From: Pseudomonas citronellolis
Lineage (GTDB): Bacteria; Pseudomonadota; Gammaproteobacteria; Pseudomonadales; Pseudomonadaceae
Length of the DNA stretch: 33,728 nt
Direction of reading: 5' to 3'
Assembly: GCF_029335315.1 (NCBI RefSeq)
Contig: NZ_JARJLT010000250.1
Coordinates: 1 to 33,728, forward strand
Positions 7,740 to 20,338 of the stretch are shown piece by piece. The translations under genes were made by a program, and so were the position numbers. How positions within the stretch are numbered: position 1 is the first letter of the stretch; every line of letters starts with the position of its first letter. Below the pieces are notes generated by a model. That model did not search any database and was not told the DNA's origin. It saw only the letters and a list, made by a program, of their open reading frames with translations.

Positions 7740-8713
7740 ACGCCAGCGTCGAAATGCAGCCCGAGGCGCGGGTGGTCAAGCAGGCCATCCAGTGGATGCT
7801 GCGCCTGGCCGGCAACCCCGACCCTTCATTGCAGGAAGCCTGCGCCCACTGGCGCGCCCAGCGTGCCGAGCACGAGCTCGCCTGGCAACGCGTGCAGTCG
7901 CTGAACGATGAGCTGCGCGGTGGCTACCAGAGCGTGCCGGGCAGCCGCGTGGCCCTGGAAACCCTGGAGAAAGGCAACCAGCGCCTGCAACGACGCCAGG
8001 CCCTGAAACTGCTCTCGCTGATGGCCGTGGGCGGCTCCGCGCTCTGGCTGGGCCGCGACCTCGGCCCCTGGCAACGCTGGAGCGCCGACTACGCCAGCGG
8101 CGTCGGCGAGCGCAAGCGCTTCACCCTCGCCGACGGCAGCGAACTGCAACTGAACACCGACAGCGCCGTCGACGTCTTCTTCGCCCCGCGCCAGCGCCTG
8201 CTGGTGCTGCAGCGCGGGGAAATCCTCGTCAACGCCGCCAGCGACCCGAGCCGGCCACTGCGCGTGCGCACCCGCGACGCCCTGTTCGAAGCCCTGGGCG
8301 CGCGCTTCGTGCTGCGCCAGGGTGAAGCCGACAGCCTGCTCGGCGTGCAGCGCGGCGCGGTGGCCATCGCCCCGCGCCGCCTCGGCAGCGCCAGCCGGGT
8401 GGCCGAAGCCGGCCAGAGCTTTCGCGTCAGCCCCGACGGCGCCAGCCCGCAGGCCACCACGCCGATGGACAACGGCGCCTGGGCCGAAGGCCTGATCGTC
8501 ACCCGCGACATGCGCCTGGCCGACTTCCTCGGCGAAATCGCGCGCTACCGCCACGGCCACCTCGGCTGCGACCCGGCGATCGCCGACCTGCGCCTGTCCG
8601 GGGTATTCCGCCTGGACGACACCGACAAGCTCCTCGACCTGCTGCCGCGCACCCTGCCGGTGCGCGTGCAGCGTCGCAGCGGCTGGTGGATCACCGTCGA
8701 AGCCCGCACCTGA
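7736..8713 (+). CDS. FecR-like anti-sigma regulator, inner membrane
   Basis: A 325-residue protein. The N-terminal cytoplasmic DUF4880-type domain (about 12-60) has the QEACAHWRAQRAEHELAWQR signature. One transmembrane helix lies at about 89-107 (LKLLSLMAVGGSALWLG). The periplasmic FecR domain (about 120-215) contains FTLADGSELQLNTDSAV, and a C-terminal STN-like segment follows (about 245-325). It holds the sigma factor inactive and relays the receptor signal across the periplasm. The start at 7736 overlaps the sigma stop by four bases; an earlier in-frame start would lie deep inside the sigma gene and is unlikely. Confidence 0.92.
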   Translation: MNASVEMQPEARVVKQAIQWMLRLAGNPDPSLQEACAHWRAQRAEHELAWQRVQSLNDELRGGYQSVPGSRVALETLEKGNQRLQRRQALKLLSLMAVGGSALWLGRDLGPWQRWSADYASGVGERKRFTLADGSELQLNTDSAVDVFFAPRQRLLVLQRGEILVNAASDPSRPLRVRTRDALFEALGARFVLRQGEADSLLGVQRGAVAIAPRRLGSASRVAEAGQSFRVSPDGASPQATTPMDNGAWAEGLIVTRDMRLADFLGEIARYRHGHLGCDPAIADLRLSGVFRLDDTDKLLDLLPRTLPVRVQRRSGWWITVEART

Positions 8714-8727
8714 CGCCAACGTTCCCT

Positions 8728-8739
8728 GTAGGAGCGAGC
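8728..8739. repeat. Partial REP-type repeat GTAGGAGCGAGC
   Basis: One arm of the GTAGGAGCG pseudomonad repeat, present without its inverted partner, between the anti-sigma gene and the receptor gene. Fuller copies are at 11325-11370 and 11726-11766. Confidence 0.5.
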
Positions 8740-8770
8740 CGCATGGGCACCATCGGAAACATTTTTCGCG

Positions 8771-8789
8771 GATGAGAATTATTTTTGTC
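8771..8789 (+). promoter_or_regulatory. Fur-box-like site upstream of the receptor gene
   Basis: Matches the 19-base Fur consensus at 12 positions (GATGAGAATTATTTTTGTC). It lies 67 bases before the preferred receptor start. GGAAAC at 8755-8760 resembles the GGAAAT -35 element of FecI-type promoters, but no matching -10 is clear, so the ECF promoter itself is only a suggestion. Confidence 0.5.
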
Positions 8790-8856
8790 GGGTTTCCCAC
8801 ACTGCCCCGGCATGGAGATAAACCCTCTCATTTCCCGCCCTGACGGATACCCCTCC

Positions 8857-11298
8857 ATGCGTGCAGCCCAGGCTCGATCGTCCGCCCCGAACTCCCCCGC
8901 CAGCCGCCTCTCCACAGCCGTGCGCGGCGCCCTGCTGTGCGCCGCCCTGGGCAGCGCCATGCCGGTCGCGGCCTGGGCCGCCGACGCCGCCAGCGTCACC
9001 CGCAGCCGCGCCTACGCGATTCCCGCCGGGCCGCTGGGCGAGGTGCTCAACCACTTCGCCCGCGAAGCCGCGATCACCCTCTCGGCCACCCCGCAACAGA
9101 CCGCCGGCCTGCAGTCGCCGGGGCTCAACGGCACCTACTCGGTGGACCAGGGCCTGGCGCGCCTGCTCGCCGACACGCCGCTGGAAGCCGAGGACCAGGG
9201 CGACGGCAGCTACGTGCTGCGCGCGGCCGCGCCGAAGGACGCCCTGGCGCTGCCATCGAGCAACGTGTTCGCCCTGGGCAACGCGCTGGGCAGCGAGGAC
9301 GGCTACCTGGCCACCCACAGCCAGATCGCCACCAAGACCTCCAAGGCCCTGCTGGAGACCAGCCAGAGCGTTTCGGTGGTGACCCGCGAGCAGATCCAGG
9401 ACCAGGCCTCGAAGACCGTGCAGCAGGCGATCCGCTACACGCCGGGGATCTTCACCGGCCAGGTCGGCGCCTCCAACCGCTACGACTACATCGTCATGCG
9501 CGGCTTCGCCGACAACAGCGTGGACAACGTCTACCTCGACGGCCTCAAGGCCATGGGCGACAGCGGCACCTTCAGCTCGATGCAGGTCGACCCGTACTTC
9601 CTCGAACGCATCGACGTGCTCAAGGGCCCGTCCTCGGTGCTCTACGGCCGCAGCCTGCCCGGCGGCCTGGTGGCGCTGACCAGCAAGAAGCCGCTGTACG
9701 AGGACTACCACCAGATCACCGGCAGCGTCGGCAACATGGGCCAGAAGGAGCTGGGCTTCGACTTCAGCGGCCCGCTGGACGAGGAAAAGCGCGTCGCCTA
9801 CCGCGTGGTCGGCCTGGGCAAGGGTTCGGACACCCAGTTCGACCACGTCAAGGAAGAGCGCTACGCCATCGCCCCGAGCCTGGCCATCGACTTCAACGAC
9901 GACACCAGCCTGACCCTCCAGGGCTACCTGCAGCACGACCCCAACGGCGGCTACCACAGCGGCGTGCCGGCCGACGGCGCGCTGTACCACCACAACGGCC
10001 GCAAGATCGACCGCGAGTTCTTCGACGGCGAACCGAGCCTGGACGACTTCGACCGTACCCAGCGCATGTTCGGCTACCAGCTGGAACACCGCATCGACGA
10101 TGTCTGGTCGGCGCGGCAGAACTTCCGCTACCTGCAGTCCGACGTGAGCCTCTCGCAGGTCTACGGCTACGGCTGGACCTCGCCCTCCAGCAACGAGCTG
10201 ACCCGCTACTTCTCCGGCGCCCGCGAGCGCCTGGAGGCCTACATCATCGACAACATGGCCCAGGCCGAATTCGCCACCGGCGCCGCCCGCCACACCCTGC
10301 TGATGGGCCTGGACTACCAGCGCCGGCACACCTCGGTGGACTGGTCGTCGGGTTCGGTCGCGCCGCTCGACGCCTTCGACCCGGTGTACGGCAACGACGC
10401 CATCAGCTACTACCCGGACGACAACCACACGCGTCGCCTGGAGCAGACCGGCCTCTACGCCCAGGACCTGATCGACCTCGACAACTGGCGCTTCTCCCTG
10501 GGCATGCGCCAGGACTGGGTCAGCGTCGAGGACAAGAACCGCAGCAGCGGCAGCAAGGCCGACGACGACTGGAAGAAATTCACCGGCCGCGTCGGCGCGC
10601 TCTACCTGTTCGACAACGGCGTCGCGCCCTATGTGAGCTACTCCGAGTCGTTCAACCCCAACGCCTACTCCGACCAGAACGGCACCCCGCTCGCGCCCAC
10701 CGAGGGCAAGCAGTGGGAGCTGGGCCTGAAGTACCAGCCGCCGGGCGGCGACAGCCTGTACACCGCCTCGCTGTTCCACATCACCCAGGAAAACGTGGCG
10801 ACCAAGGAGCCGCAGGACAACTTCTACACCTCGGTCGGCGAAATCCGTTCCCAGGGCCTGGAGCTGGAAGCGCACATCCAGGCGACCAGGAACCTGAAGC
10901 TGCTCGGCAGCTACACCTACACCGACATCACCTACACCAAGGCGCTGGACGGCAACCAGGGCCACACCCCGAACCAGGCGCCCAAGCACATGGCCTCGGT
11001 GTGGGCCGACTACGCCTTCGACGCCGGCCCGCTGGACGGCTTCAGCCTCGGCGGCGGCGCGCGCTACGTCGGCGAAACCTGGGCCGACAAGGAAAACACC
11101 CTGCGCGTGCCGGACTACACCCTGGTCGACGCGCGCATCGGCTACGACCTCGGCAAGCTGGGCATGAAGGGCCTGGACGTCAGCCTCAACGCCAACAACC
11201 TGCTGGACAAGGACTACGTGGCCTCCTGCTACAACCTCGACTACTGCTACTTCGGCGAGAAGCGCAACGTCACCGCCACGGTGAACTACGCGTTCTGA
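8857..11298 (+). CDS. TonB-dependent ferrisiderophore receptor with signalling domain
   Basis: An 813-residue outer-membrane receptor. The signal peptide ends near ALGSAMPVAAWA (about residue 41). An STN transducer domain follows (about 45-100), then the plug (TSKALLETSQSVSVVTREQI onward, with RGF and GPSSVLYGRSLPGG), then the 22-strand barrel ending in a terminal Phe. A late ASCYN...CYFGEKR cysteine pair is typical of the FhuA/FoxA/FiuA hydroxamate-type group, so ferrichrome or ferrioxamine is a guess for the ligand. The STN domain plus the adjacent sigma/anti-sigma pair shows that it signals as well as transports. ATG 8857 is chosen because it begins a typical signal peptide; ATG 8812 or GTG/ATG 8785 would add unnecessary residues over the control region. 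Confidence 0.92.
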   Translation: MRAAQARSSAPNSPASRLSTAVRGALLCAALGSAMPVAAWAADAASVTRSRAYAIPAGPLGEVLNHFAREAAITLSATPQQTAGLQSPGLNGTYSVDQGLARLLADTPLEAEDQGDGSYVLRAAAPKDALALPSSNVFALGNALGSEDGYLATHSQIATKTSKALLETSQSVSVVTREQIQDQASKTVQQAIRYTPGIFTGQVGASNRYDYIVMRGFADNSVDNVYLDGLKAMGDSGTFSSMQVDPYFLERIDVLKGPSSVLYGRSLPGGLVALTSKKPLYEDYHQITGSVGNMGQKELGFDFSGPLDEEKRVAYRVVGLGKGSDTQFDHVKEERYAIAPSLAIDFNDDTSLTLQGYLQHDPNGGYHSGVPADGALYHHNGRKIDREFFDGEPSLDDFDRTQRMFGYQLEHRIDDVWSARQNFRYLQSDVSLSQVYGYGWTSPSSNELTRYFSGARERLEAYIIDNMAQAEFATGAARHTLLMGLDYQRRHTSVDWSSGSVAPLDAFDPVYGNDAISYYPDDNHTRRLEQTGLYAQDLIDLDNWRFSLGMRQDWVSVEDKNRSSGSKADDDWKKFTGRVGALYLFDNGVAPYVSYSESFNPNAYSDQNGTPLAPTEGKQWELGLKYQPPGGDSLYTASLFHITQENVATKEPQDNFYTSVGEIRSQGLELEAHIQATRNLKLLGSYTYTDITYTKALDGNQGHTPNQAPKHMASVWADYAFDAGPLDGFSLGGGARYVGETWADKENTLRVPDYTLVDARIGYDLGKLGMKGLDVSLNANNLLDKDYVASCYNLDYCYFGEKRNVTATVNYAF

Positions 11299-11324
11299 TC
11301 CGCAGCCGAAGCCATCGCGCTCCC

Positions 11325-11370
11325 GTAGGAGCGAGCTTGCTCGCGAACCCGCTTCCCGTTCGCGAGCAAG
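11325..11370. repeat. REP element GTAGGAGCGAGCTTGCTCGCGAA
   Basis: GCGAGC (11331-11336) pairs with GCTCGC (11339-11344). In a longer alternative, CTTGCTCGCGAA (11336-11347) pairs perfectly with TTCGCGAGCAAG (11359-11370). This is the familiar pseudomonad REP palindrome. It lies between the convergent ends of the receptor gene and the small 62-residue gene and may also act as a transcript end. Confidence 0.8.
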
Positions 11371-11385
11371 CCCTCCAGGATGGCT

Positions 11386-11574
11386 TCAGTAACGCTCCGG
11401 GTGCAGCTGAACCTCCTCGCGCTCCAGGCTCTCGCGGTAGGCGTGGGCCTCCTGCTCGCTGTGGAACACGCCAACCAGCAGGCCCTGCTGGTGCACGTCC
11501 CAGCAGCGTCGGCCGAGGGCGCGGAATTCGCGGGATTTGTGGTCTTCGTCGCGCTCAGTGACAACTACGCTCAT
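11386..11574 (-). CDS. Small conserved-looking protein of unknown function, 62 aa
   Basis: I do not recognise a family. The protein is soluble, charged and has no signal or membrane segment. It begins MSVVVTERDEDHKSREF, has a GRRCWDVHQQGLLVGVFHSEQEAHAYRE middle and ends EVQLHPERY. It is judged real because CGGAG lies 8 bases before the ATG on the minus strand, the coding style is normal, and it ends cleanly before a REP element. An Anr/Fnr-like palindrome lies just upstream (11592-11605). It stands alone, convergent with the receptor gene and downstream of ssb on the same strand, separated from ssb by a terminator. Confidence 0.65.
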   Translation of the reverse strand: MSVVVTERDEDHKSREFRALGRRCWDVHQQGLLVGVFHSEQEAHAYRESLEREEVQLHPERY

Positions 11575-11591
11575 CGGTTTTTCTCCGTTGT

Positions 11592-11605
11592 TTGACTTGC
11601 ATCAA
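11592..11605 (-). promoter_or_regulatory. Anr/Fnr-box-like palindrome
   Basis: TTGAC-TTGC-ATCAA matches the TTGAT-N4-ATCAA consensus at 9 of 10 positions. It is centred about 24 bases upstream of the 62-residue gene, too close for classical class II activation. One such match per window is expected by chance, so this is a candidate only. Confidence 0.25.
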
Positions 11606-11725
11606 GGCGGAGCCAGATTCACTTAATTAGCCAGCTAACGAAACACCCGCTTCGGCAAAGGATTTTTGCGAAAACCGTGAGGAACCCTGGCACGGAATTG
11701 GCGCGGATCACCGCTCCCCGCCCCC

Positions 11726-11766
11726 GTAGGAGCGCGCCATGCGCGCGATTCGCGGGCATCGCCCGC
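11726..11766. repeat. REP-type element with two hairpins
   Basis: A GTAGGAGCGCGC start is followed by GCGCGC-CAT-GCGCGC (11732-11746) and GCGGGC-ATC-GCCCGC (11752-11766). It is a relative of the copies at 8728 and 11325, placed just beyond the ssb terminator. Confidence 0.65.
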
Positions 11767-11774
11767 AGGAATGA

Positions 11775-11814
11775 AAAAGGCCCGGCATCCCCTGGTGGGA
11801 ATGCCGGGCCTTTT
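11775..11814 (-). terminator. Rho-independent terminator of ssb
   Basis: GGCCCGGCAT (11779-11788) pairs with ATGCCGGGCC (11801-11810), flanked by AAAA and TTTT, giving a T-run on both strands. It is placed 17 bases after the ssb stop. Confidence 0.88.
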
Positions 11815-11830
11815 CGGACCGGTCCGACGA

Positions 11831-12328
11831 TTAGAACGGAATGTCGTCGTCGAAGCTGTCGTAGTCGGCGGCCGGTTGCGGGGCCGGAGCCTGCTGTTGC
11901 TGCGGCGCCGGACGCGGGGCCTGCTGCGGACGCTGTTGCGGCTCGCGCGGCGCGCGCGGGGCGTCGTCGCCACCGGCGCCCGGACGGCCACCGAGCAGCT
12001 GCATGTTGCCGTTGATGTCCACCACGATCTCGGTGGTGTACTTGTCGCTACCGTCCTGGCCCTGCCACTTGCGGGTACGCAGGCTGCCTTCGACGTAGAT
12101 CTGCGAACCCTTGCGCACGTACTCGGCGACGATTTCCGCCAGGCGACCGAAGAACACCACGCGGTGCCATTCGGTACGTTCCTGCTGCTGGCCGGTCTGC
12201 TTGTCCTTCCAGCTCTCGCTGGTGGCCAGGGTGACGTTGGTCACCGCGTTGCCGTTGGGCAGGTAGCGGGTTTCCGGATCGCCACCGACGTTACCCACCA
12301 GAATGACTTTGTTAACCCCACGGGCCAT
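11831..12328 (-). CDS. ssb: Single-stranded DNA-binding protein SSB
   Basis: A 165-residue protein that coats single-stranded DNA in replication, recombination and repair. The OB fold covers about residues 1-110 ([16 protein letters not shown] start, [42 protein letters not shown]). A Gln/Pro/Ala-rich linker follows, and the acidic tip DDDIPF (160-165) recruits partner proteins. The Shine-Dalgarno is AGGAG before the ATG. It lies 18 bases after the MFS gene, so the two probably share a transcript. I see no LexA box nearby, unlike the E. coli ssb-uvrA arrangement. Confidence 0.97.
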   Translation of the reverse strand: MARGVNKVILVGNVGGDPETRYLPNGNAVTNVTLATSESWKDKQTGQQQERTEWHRVVFFGRLAEIVAEYVRKGSQIYVEGSLRTRKWQGQDGSDKYTTEIVVDINGNMQLLGGRPGAGGDDAPRAPREPQQRPQQAPRPAPQQQQAPAPQPAADYDSFDDDIPF

Positions 12329-12346
12329 GACGCTCTCCTAAAGGCT

Positions 12347-13735
12347 TCAGCACGTCGCCGTCTCGGCGCCTGCCAGGCGCTCGAGGGACGTGCGATCAAC
12401 TTGTTGGGAATCTACTTTGACATAAGCGGCGGCCTCTTCGGCGACCACCATCACATCGCTCACACCGGGCAATGCCTTGAAACGCTCGGCCAACGCGGCA
12501 TCGCGCAGGGCCTCGTCGGACAGAGGCAGGCGAATGCTCGTTACATACGGCGGTTCACGCATGGTAACAGCAATCGCGAGCCATATGGCAGCCAACACCG
12601 CGCAGCCGATGAACACCCCGTCGAGCCCGCCGTGCTGGAACATCCAGCCGCCGAGAATGCCGCCCACGGCGGCGCCGAGGAACTGGCTGGTGGAGTACAC
12701 GCCCATCGCCGTGCCCTTGCCGCCGGCCGGCGACACCTTGCTCACCAGCGACGGCAGCGAGGCCTCCAGCAGGTTGAACGCGGTGAAGTAGACGATGATG
12801 CCGAACACCAGTTCCTTGAGGCTGTTGCCGAATTCCCAGAAGAACAGCTCGCACAGCAACAGGGTGGCCACGGCGCCGGCCAGCACGCGTTTCATCTGGC
12901 GCTTCTTCTCGGCGTAGATGATGAACGGAACCATGCCGAAGAAGCCCACCAGCAGCGCGGTCAGGTACACCCACCAGTGTTCTTCCTTGGGCAGCCCGGC
13001 GCGCTCGACCAGCGCCAGCGGCAGGGCCACGAAGCTGGCCATGAGGATTGCGTGCAGGACCAGGATGCCGGCATCCAGGCGCAGCAGGTCGGGGTTCTTC
13101 AGGGTCGGCAGCAGCGCCTGGCCGGCCACGCTGGACTCGCGGTGCTGCAGGCGGTGGTCCGGGGTCGGCACGAAGAACAGGATCATCAGCAGGCCGACCA
13201 GGGCCATGCCGGCGGTGAACCAGAACAGCCCGTGCAGGCCGAACAGGTGGGTCAGCACCGGGCCGGCGACCATGGCCACGGCGAAGGACACGCCGATGCT
13301 CATGCCGATGGTGGCCATCGCCTTGGTGCGATGCTGCTCGCGGGTCAGGTCCGAGAGCATCGCCATCACCGCCGCGGAGATCGCCCCGGCGCCCTGGATC
13401 ACCCGCCCGGCGATCACGCCCCAGATGCTGTCGGCGTTGGCCGCCACGGCCGCGCCGAGGGCGAACACCAGCAGCCCGATGACGATGATCGGCCGCCGGC
13501 CGATGCGGTCGGACAGCGTGCCCAGGGGGATCTGCAGGACGGCCTGGGTCAGGCCGTAGGCGCCGATGGCCAGGCCGATCAGTGCCGGGGTCGCGCCGGC
13601 CAGATCCTGGCCGTAGGTGGCCAGCACCGGCAGGACCATGAACATGCCGAGCATGCGGAACGCGAAGACCAGGGAGAGGCCGACGGCGGCGCGGGTTTCG
13701 GTGCCACTCATGCGCTCAGTGTGGGTATCGTGCAT
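12347..13735 (-). CDS. MFS transporter, YajR-like
   Basis: A 462-residue 12-helix major facilitator. The motif A loop [10 protein letters not shown] lies at about 72-81, and [20 protein letters not shown] marks helices 4-5. After the last helix there is a soluble tail of about 65 residues ([22 protein letters not shown] and on) that resembles the ferredoxin-like YAM domain of E. coli YajR. The substrate is unknown. The start is supported by GAGGG before ATG 13735. From memory, the same gene order (MFS between ssb and uvrA) occurs in P. aeruginosa. It is divergent from uvrA. Confidence 0.88.
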   Translation of the reverse strand: MHDTHTERMSGTETRAAVGLSLVFAFRMLGMFMVLPVLATYGQDLAGATPALIGLAIGAYGLTQAVLQIPLGTLSDRIGRRPIIVIGLLVFALGAAVAANADSIWGVIAGRVIQGAGAISAAVMAMLSDLTREQHRTKAMATIGMSIGVSFAVAMVAGPVLTHLFGLHGLFWFTAGMALVGLLMILFFVPTPDHRLQHRESSVAGQALLPTLKNPDLLRLDAGILVLHAILMASFVALPLALVERAGLPKEEHWWVYLTALLVGFFGMVPFIIYAEKKRQMKRVLAGAVATLLLCELFFWEFGNSLKELVFGIIVYFTAFNLLEASLPSLVSKVSPAGGKGTAMGVYSTSQFLGAAVGGILGGWMFQHGGLDGVFIGCAVLAAIWLAIAVTMREPPYVTSIRLPLSDEALRDAALAERFKALPGVSDVMVVAEEAAAYVKVDSQQVDRTSLERLAGAETATC

Positions 13736-13884
13736 AAGTCCCTCAGGGGAATGACTGGAGCGGGCGTGCTTCGTGCTCCCGCAATGGCGTGCCCATCCGT
13801 TCCCGGATGGCCGGCTGCCGCCGACGCCGAAAAATAGCCGGGCATTCTAGCAGCCCTGCCGCCCAGCGGCACAGTCGCGCCACT

Positions 13885-13914
13885 TTGCCGCGTACTGCCG
13901 GGGAAACGTATACT
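13885..13914 (+). promoter_or_regulatory. Candidate uvrA promoter
   Basis: TTGCCG (13885-13890), an 18-base spacer and TATACT (13909-13914) give a start about 25 bases before the uvrA GTG. No CTG-N10-CAG LexA site is visible in the 210-base gap. Confidence 0.6.
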
Positions 13915-13945
13915 CAACGGTTTTCGCCCGCCATGCGAGGCCGCT

Positions 13946-16780
<2,835 letters not shown>

Positions 16781-16786
16781 CAAGAA

Positions 16787-16810
16787 AAAGCCCCGCCGAA
16801 GCGGGGCTTT
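16787..16810. terminator. Bidirectional terminator between uvrA and katG
   Basis: AAAGCCCCGC (16787-16796), a CGAA loop and GCGGGGCTTT (16801-16810) form a stable stem with T-runs on both strands. It serves the converging uvrA and katG transcripts. Confidence 0.92.
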
Positions 16811-16830
16811 CTCTTTCTAGCGCAGGAGCA

Positions 16831-18993
<2,163 letters not shown>

Positions 18994-19085
18994 TCATCGG
19001 GTCGGTCTGATCGACTGCTGCCGACGGTGGGTTAAGACTAGACCCGCTCCTCCGGGCGGACCAATTTATGAAAAGCAACAGTTCG

Positions 19086-19100
19086 ATAGTTTTTATCTCT
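19086..19100 (-). promoter_or_regulatory. OxyR-like site upstream of katG
   Basis: This stretch fits the OxyR half-site ATAG-n-T-nnn-A-n-CTAT at 9 of 10 fixed positions. A neighbouring second half is weak. On the minus strand it abuts a CATAAA -10-like element, which has a poor -35, as expected for an OxyR-activated promoter. It is about 110 bases upstream of the katG ATG. Confidence 0.45.
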
Positions 19101-19185
19101 TGAAATCAGGAAAACCGATAAGTGCTCGGAGGCACCCGCGGATGCCACGCACGGGCCCTGCGCGGCGAGTTCCAGCACAATAAAA

Positions 19186-19215
19186 AACCCCTGTTACCTC
19201 ACGGCGACAGGGGTT
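19186..19215 (-). terminator. Terminator of the ferritin gene
   Basis: AACCCCTGT (19186-19194) pairs with ACAGGGGTT (19207-19215). On the minus strand the stem is followed by a run of T. It lies 21 bases past the ferritin stop. Confidence 0.85.
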
Positions 19216-19236
19216 CATTCATCGACAGTGCAGCGG

Positions 19237-19701
19237 TCAGATCTGCGACTGCAGGTAGTTCTCCAGGCCGATCTTCTTGATCAGGCCCAACTGCTGCTCC
19301 AGCCAATAGGCGTGGTCTTCCTCGGTATCGGCGAGCTGCGCACGGAGCATGTCGCGGCTGACGAAGTCCTTGTGCTGCTCGCACAGGGCGATGCCCTTGG
19401 CCAACGCAGCGCGCACCTGGCGCTCCAGCTTGAGGTCGGCTTCCAGGGCTTCCGGTACGGTACGCCCGGGGTGGATATCGTCAGGACGCATGCGCGGAGT
19501 GCCTTCCAGCAGCAGGATGCGGCGGATCAGCGCGTCGGCGTGCTGGGTTTCCTCTTCCATCTCATGGTTGAGGCGCTCGTAGAGCTTGCTGAAGCCCCAG
19601 TCCTCGTACATCCGCGAGTGGATGAAGTACTGGTCGCGGGCGGCCAGCTCGCCGGTCAGCAGGGTGTTGAGGTAGTCGATTACTTCAGCGTGGCCTTGCA
19701 T
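19237..19701 (-). CDS. bfrA: Bacterioferritin-family ferritin (FtnA/BfrA type)
   Basis: A 154-residue four-helix protein that should assemble into a 24-subunit iron-storage cage. Ferroxidase ligands are visible: E18, E51, H54 and, in the second half, E127/H130-type residues ([11 protein letters not shown]). The haem-ligating Met52 of true bacterioferritins (DEMKHAD in E. coli) is replaced here by T52 (EETQHAD). This suggests a haem-free FtnA-like cage, as I recall for the PA4235 homologue. The start has GGAG seven bases upstream. It is downstream of rplQ on the same strand, but the rplQ terminator separates them. No convincing Fur box was found. Confidence 0.92.
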   Translation of the reverse strand: MQGHAEVIDYLNTLLTGELAARDQYFIHSRMYEDWGFSKLYERLNHEMEEETQHADALIRRILLLEGTPRMRPDDIHPGRTVPEALEADLKLERQVRAALAKGIALCEQHKDFVSRDMLRAQLADTEEDHAYWLEQQLGLIKKIGLENYLQSQI

Positions 19702-19862
19702 CAGTCAGCTCCATGAATCCGATGGGCAATTGAAGGAAAAACCGGCCCCAGGCGGCAATGACCCGAATCAACTACAGGATAGTCCCGGGCCGCCGGAAAC
19801 ACCCTCCCGATACGACGCGGTGCGCGCCAGCAGGGGAACGAGACACATTTCCAGGGACAATA

Positions 19863-19888
19863 AAAAACCGGGCCGAGGCCCGGTTTTT
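19863..19888 (-). terminator. Terminator of the alpha operon (after rplQ)
   Basis: AAAAACCGGGCC (19863-19874), a GA loop and GGCCCGGTTTTT (19877-19888) form a perfect 12-bp stem whose minus-strand copy ends in T. It lies 18 bases past the rplQ stop. Confidence 0.93.
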
Positions 19889-19905
19889 CATGAGAGGCGT
19901 GAGCC

Positions 19906-20295
19906 TTACTCAGCAGCGTCTACAGCTTCGCCGCCTACAGCACGATCAACCAGCTCGACGTACGCCATGGGGGCGTTGTCGCCAGCGCGGAAACCGCACT
20001 TGAGGATGCGCAGGTAGCCGCCCGGACGGTTGGCGTAGCGCTTGCCCAGCTCGTTGAACAGCTTGCCTACGGCAGCTTTCGAACGGGTACGGTCGAAAGC
20101 CAGACGACGGTTGGCAACGCTGTCTTCCTTGGCCAGGGTGATCAGCGGCTCGGCAACGCGGCGCAGTTCCTTGGCTTTCGGCAGGGTGGTTTTGATCAGT
20201 TCGTGTTCGAACAGCGACACAGCCATGTTCTGGAACATAGCCTTGCGGTGCGCGCTGGTACGGCTCAGGTGACGACCACTTTTACGATGGCGCAT
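19906..20295 (-). CDS. rplQ: 50S ribosomal protein L17
   Basis: A 129-residue protein, with the usual N-terminus [20 protein letters not shown]. It lies near the tunnel exit of the 50S subunit. It is the last gene of the alpha operon, 43 bases after rpoA, followed directly by a strong terminator. The C-terminal tail is Ala/Glu/Asp-rich, as in other Pseudomonas L17 proteins. Confidence 0.98.
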   Translation of the reverse strand: MRHRKSGRHLSRTSAHRKAMFQNMAVSLFEHELIKTTLPKAKELRRVAEPLITLAKEDSVANRRLAFDRTRSKAAVGKLFNELGKRYANRPGGYLRILKCGFRAGDNAPMAYVELVDRAVGGEAVDAAE

Positions 20296-20338
20296 GGTTC
20301 AATTCCTTTCCAAACTTTACGTTCGGTAGCTACGACGA

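Noticed and set aside
7736-8713. Anti-sigma start upstream at 7622
   Set aside because: It would overlap more than 100 bases of the sigma gene; ATG 7736 gives the classic ATGA overlap and the family N-terminus.
8779-11561. Long open frames of 736 and 874 codons overlapping the receptor gene on both strands
   Set aside because: They are shadows caused by high GC at third codon positions; their translations are low-complexity Arg/Gly/Ala/Val strings with no domain.
13736-13945. LexA (SOS) box controlling uvrA, as in E. coli
   Set aside because: No CTG-N10-CAG palindrome with an AT-rich centre was found in the gap, although a plain promoter was.
19702-19862. Fur box or strong promoter for the ferritin gene
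   Set aside because: Only weak hexamers (such as TTTCCG-17-TGTAGT on the minus strand) were seen, not good enough to annotate.
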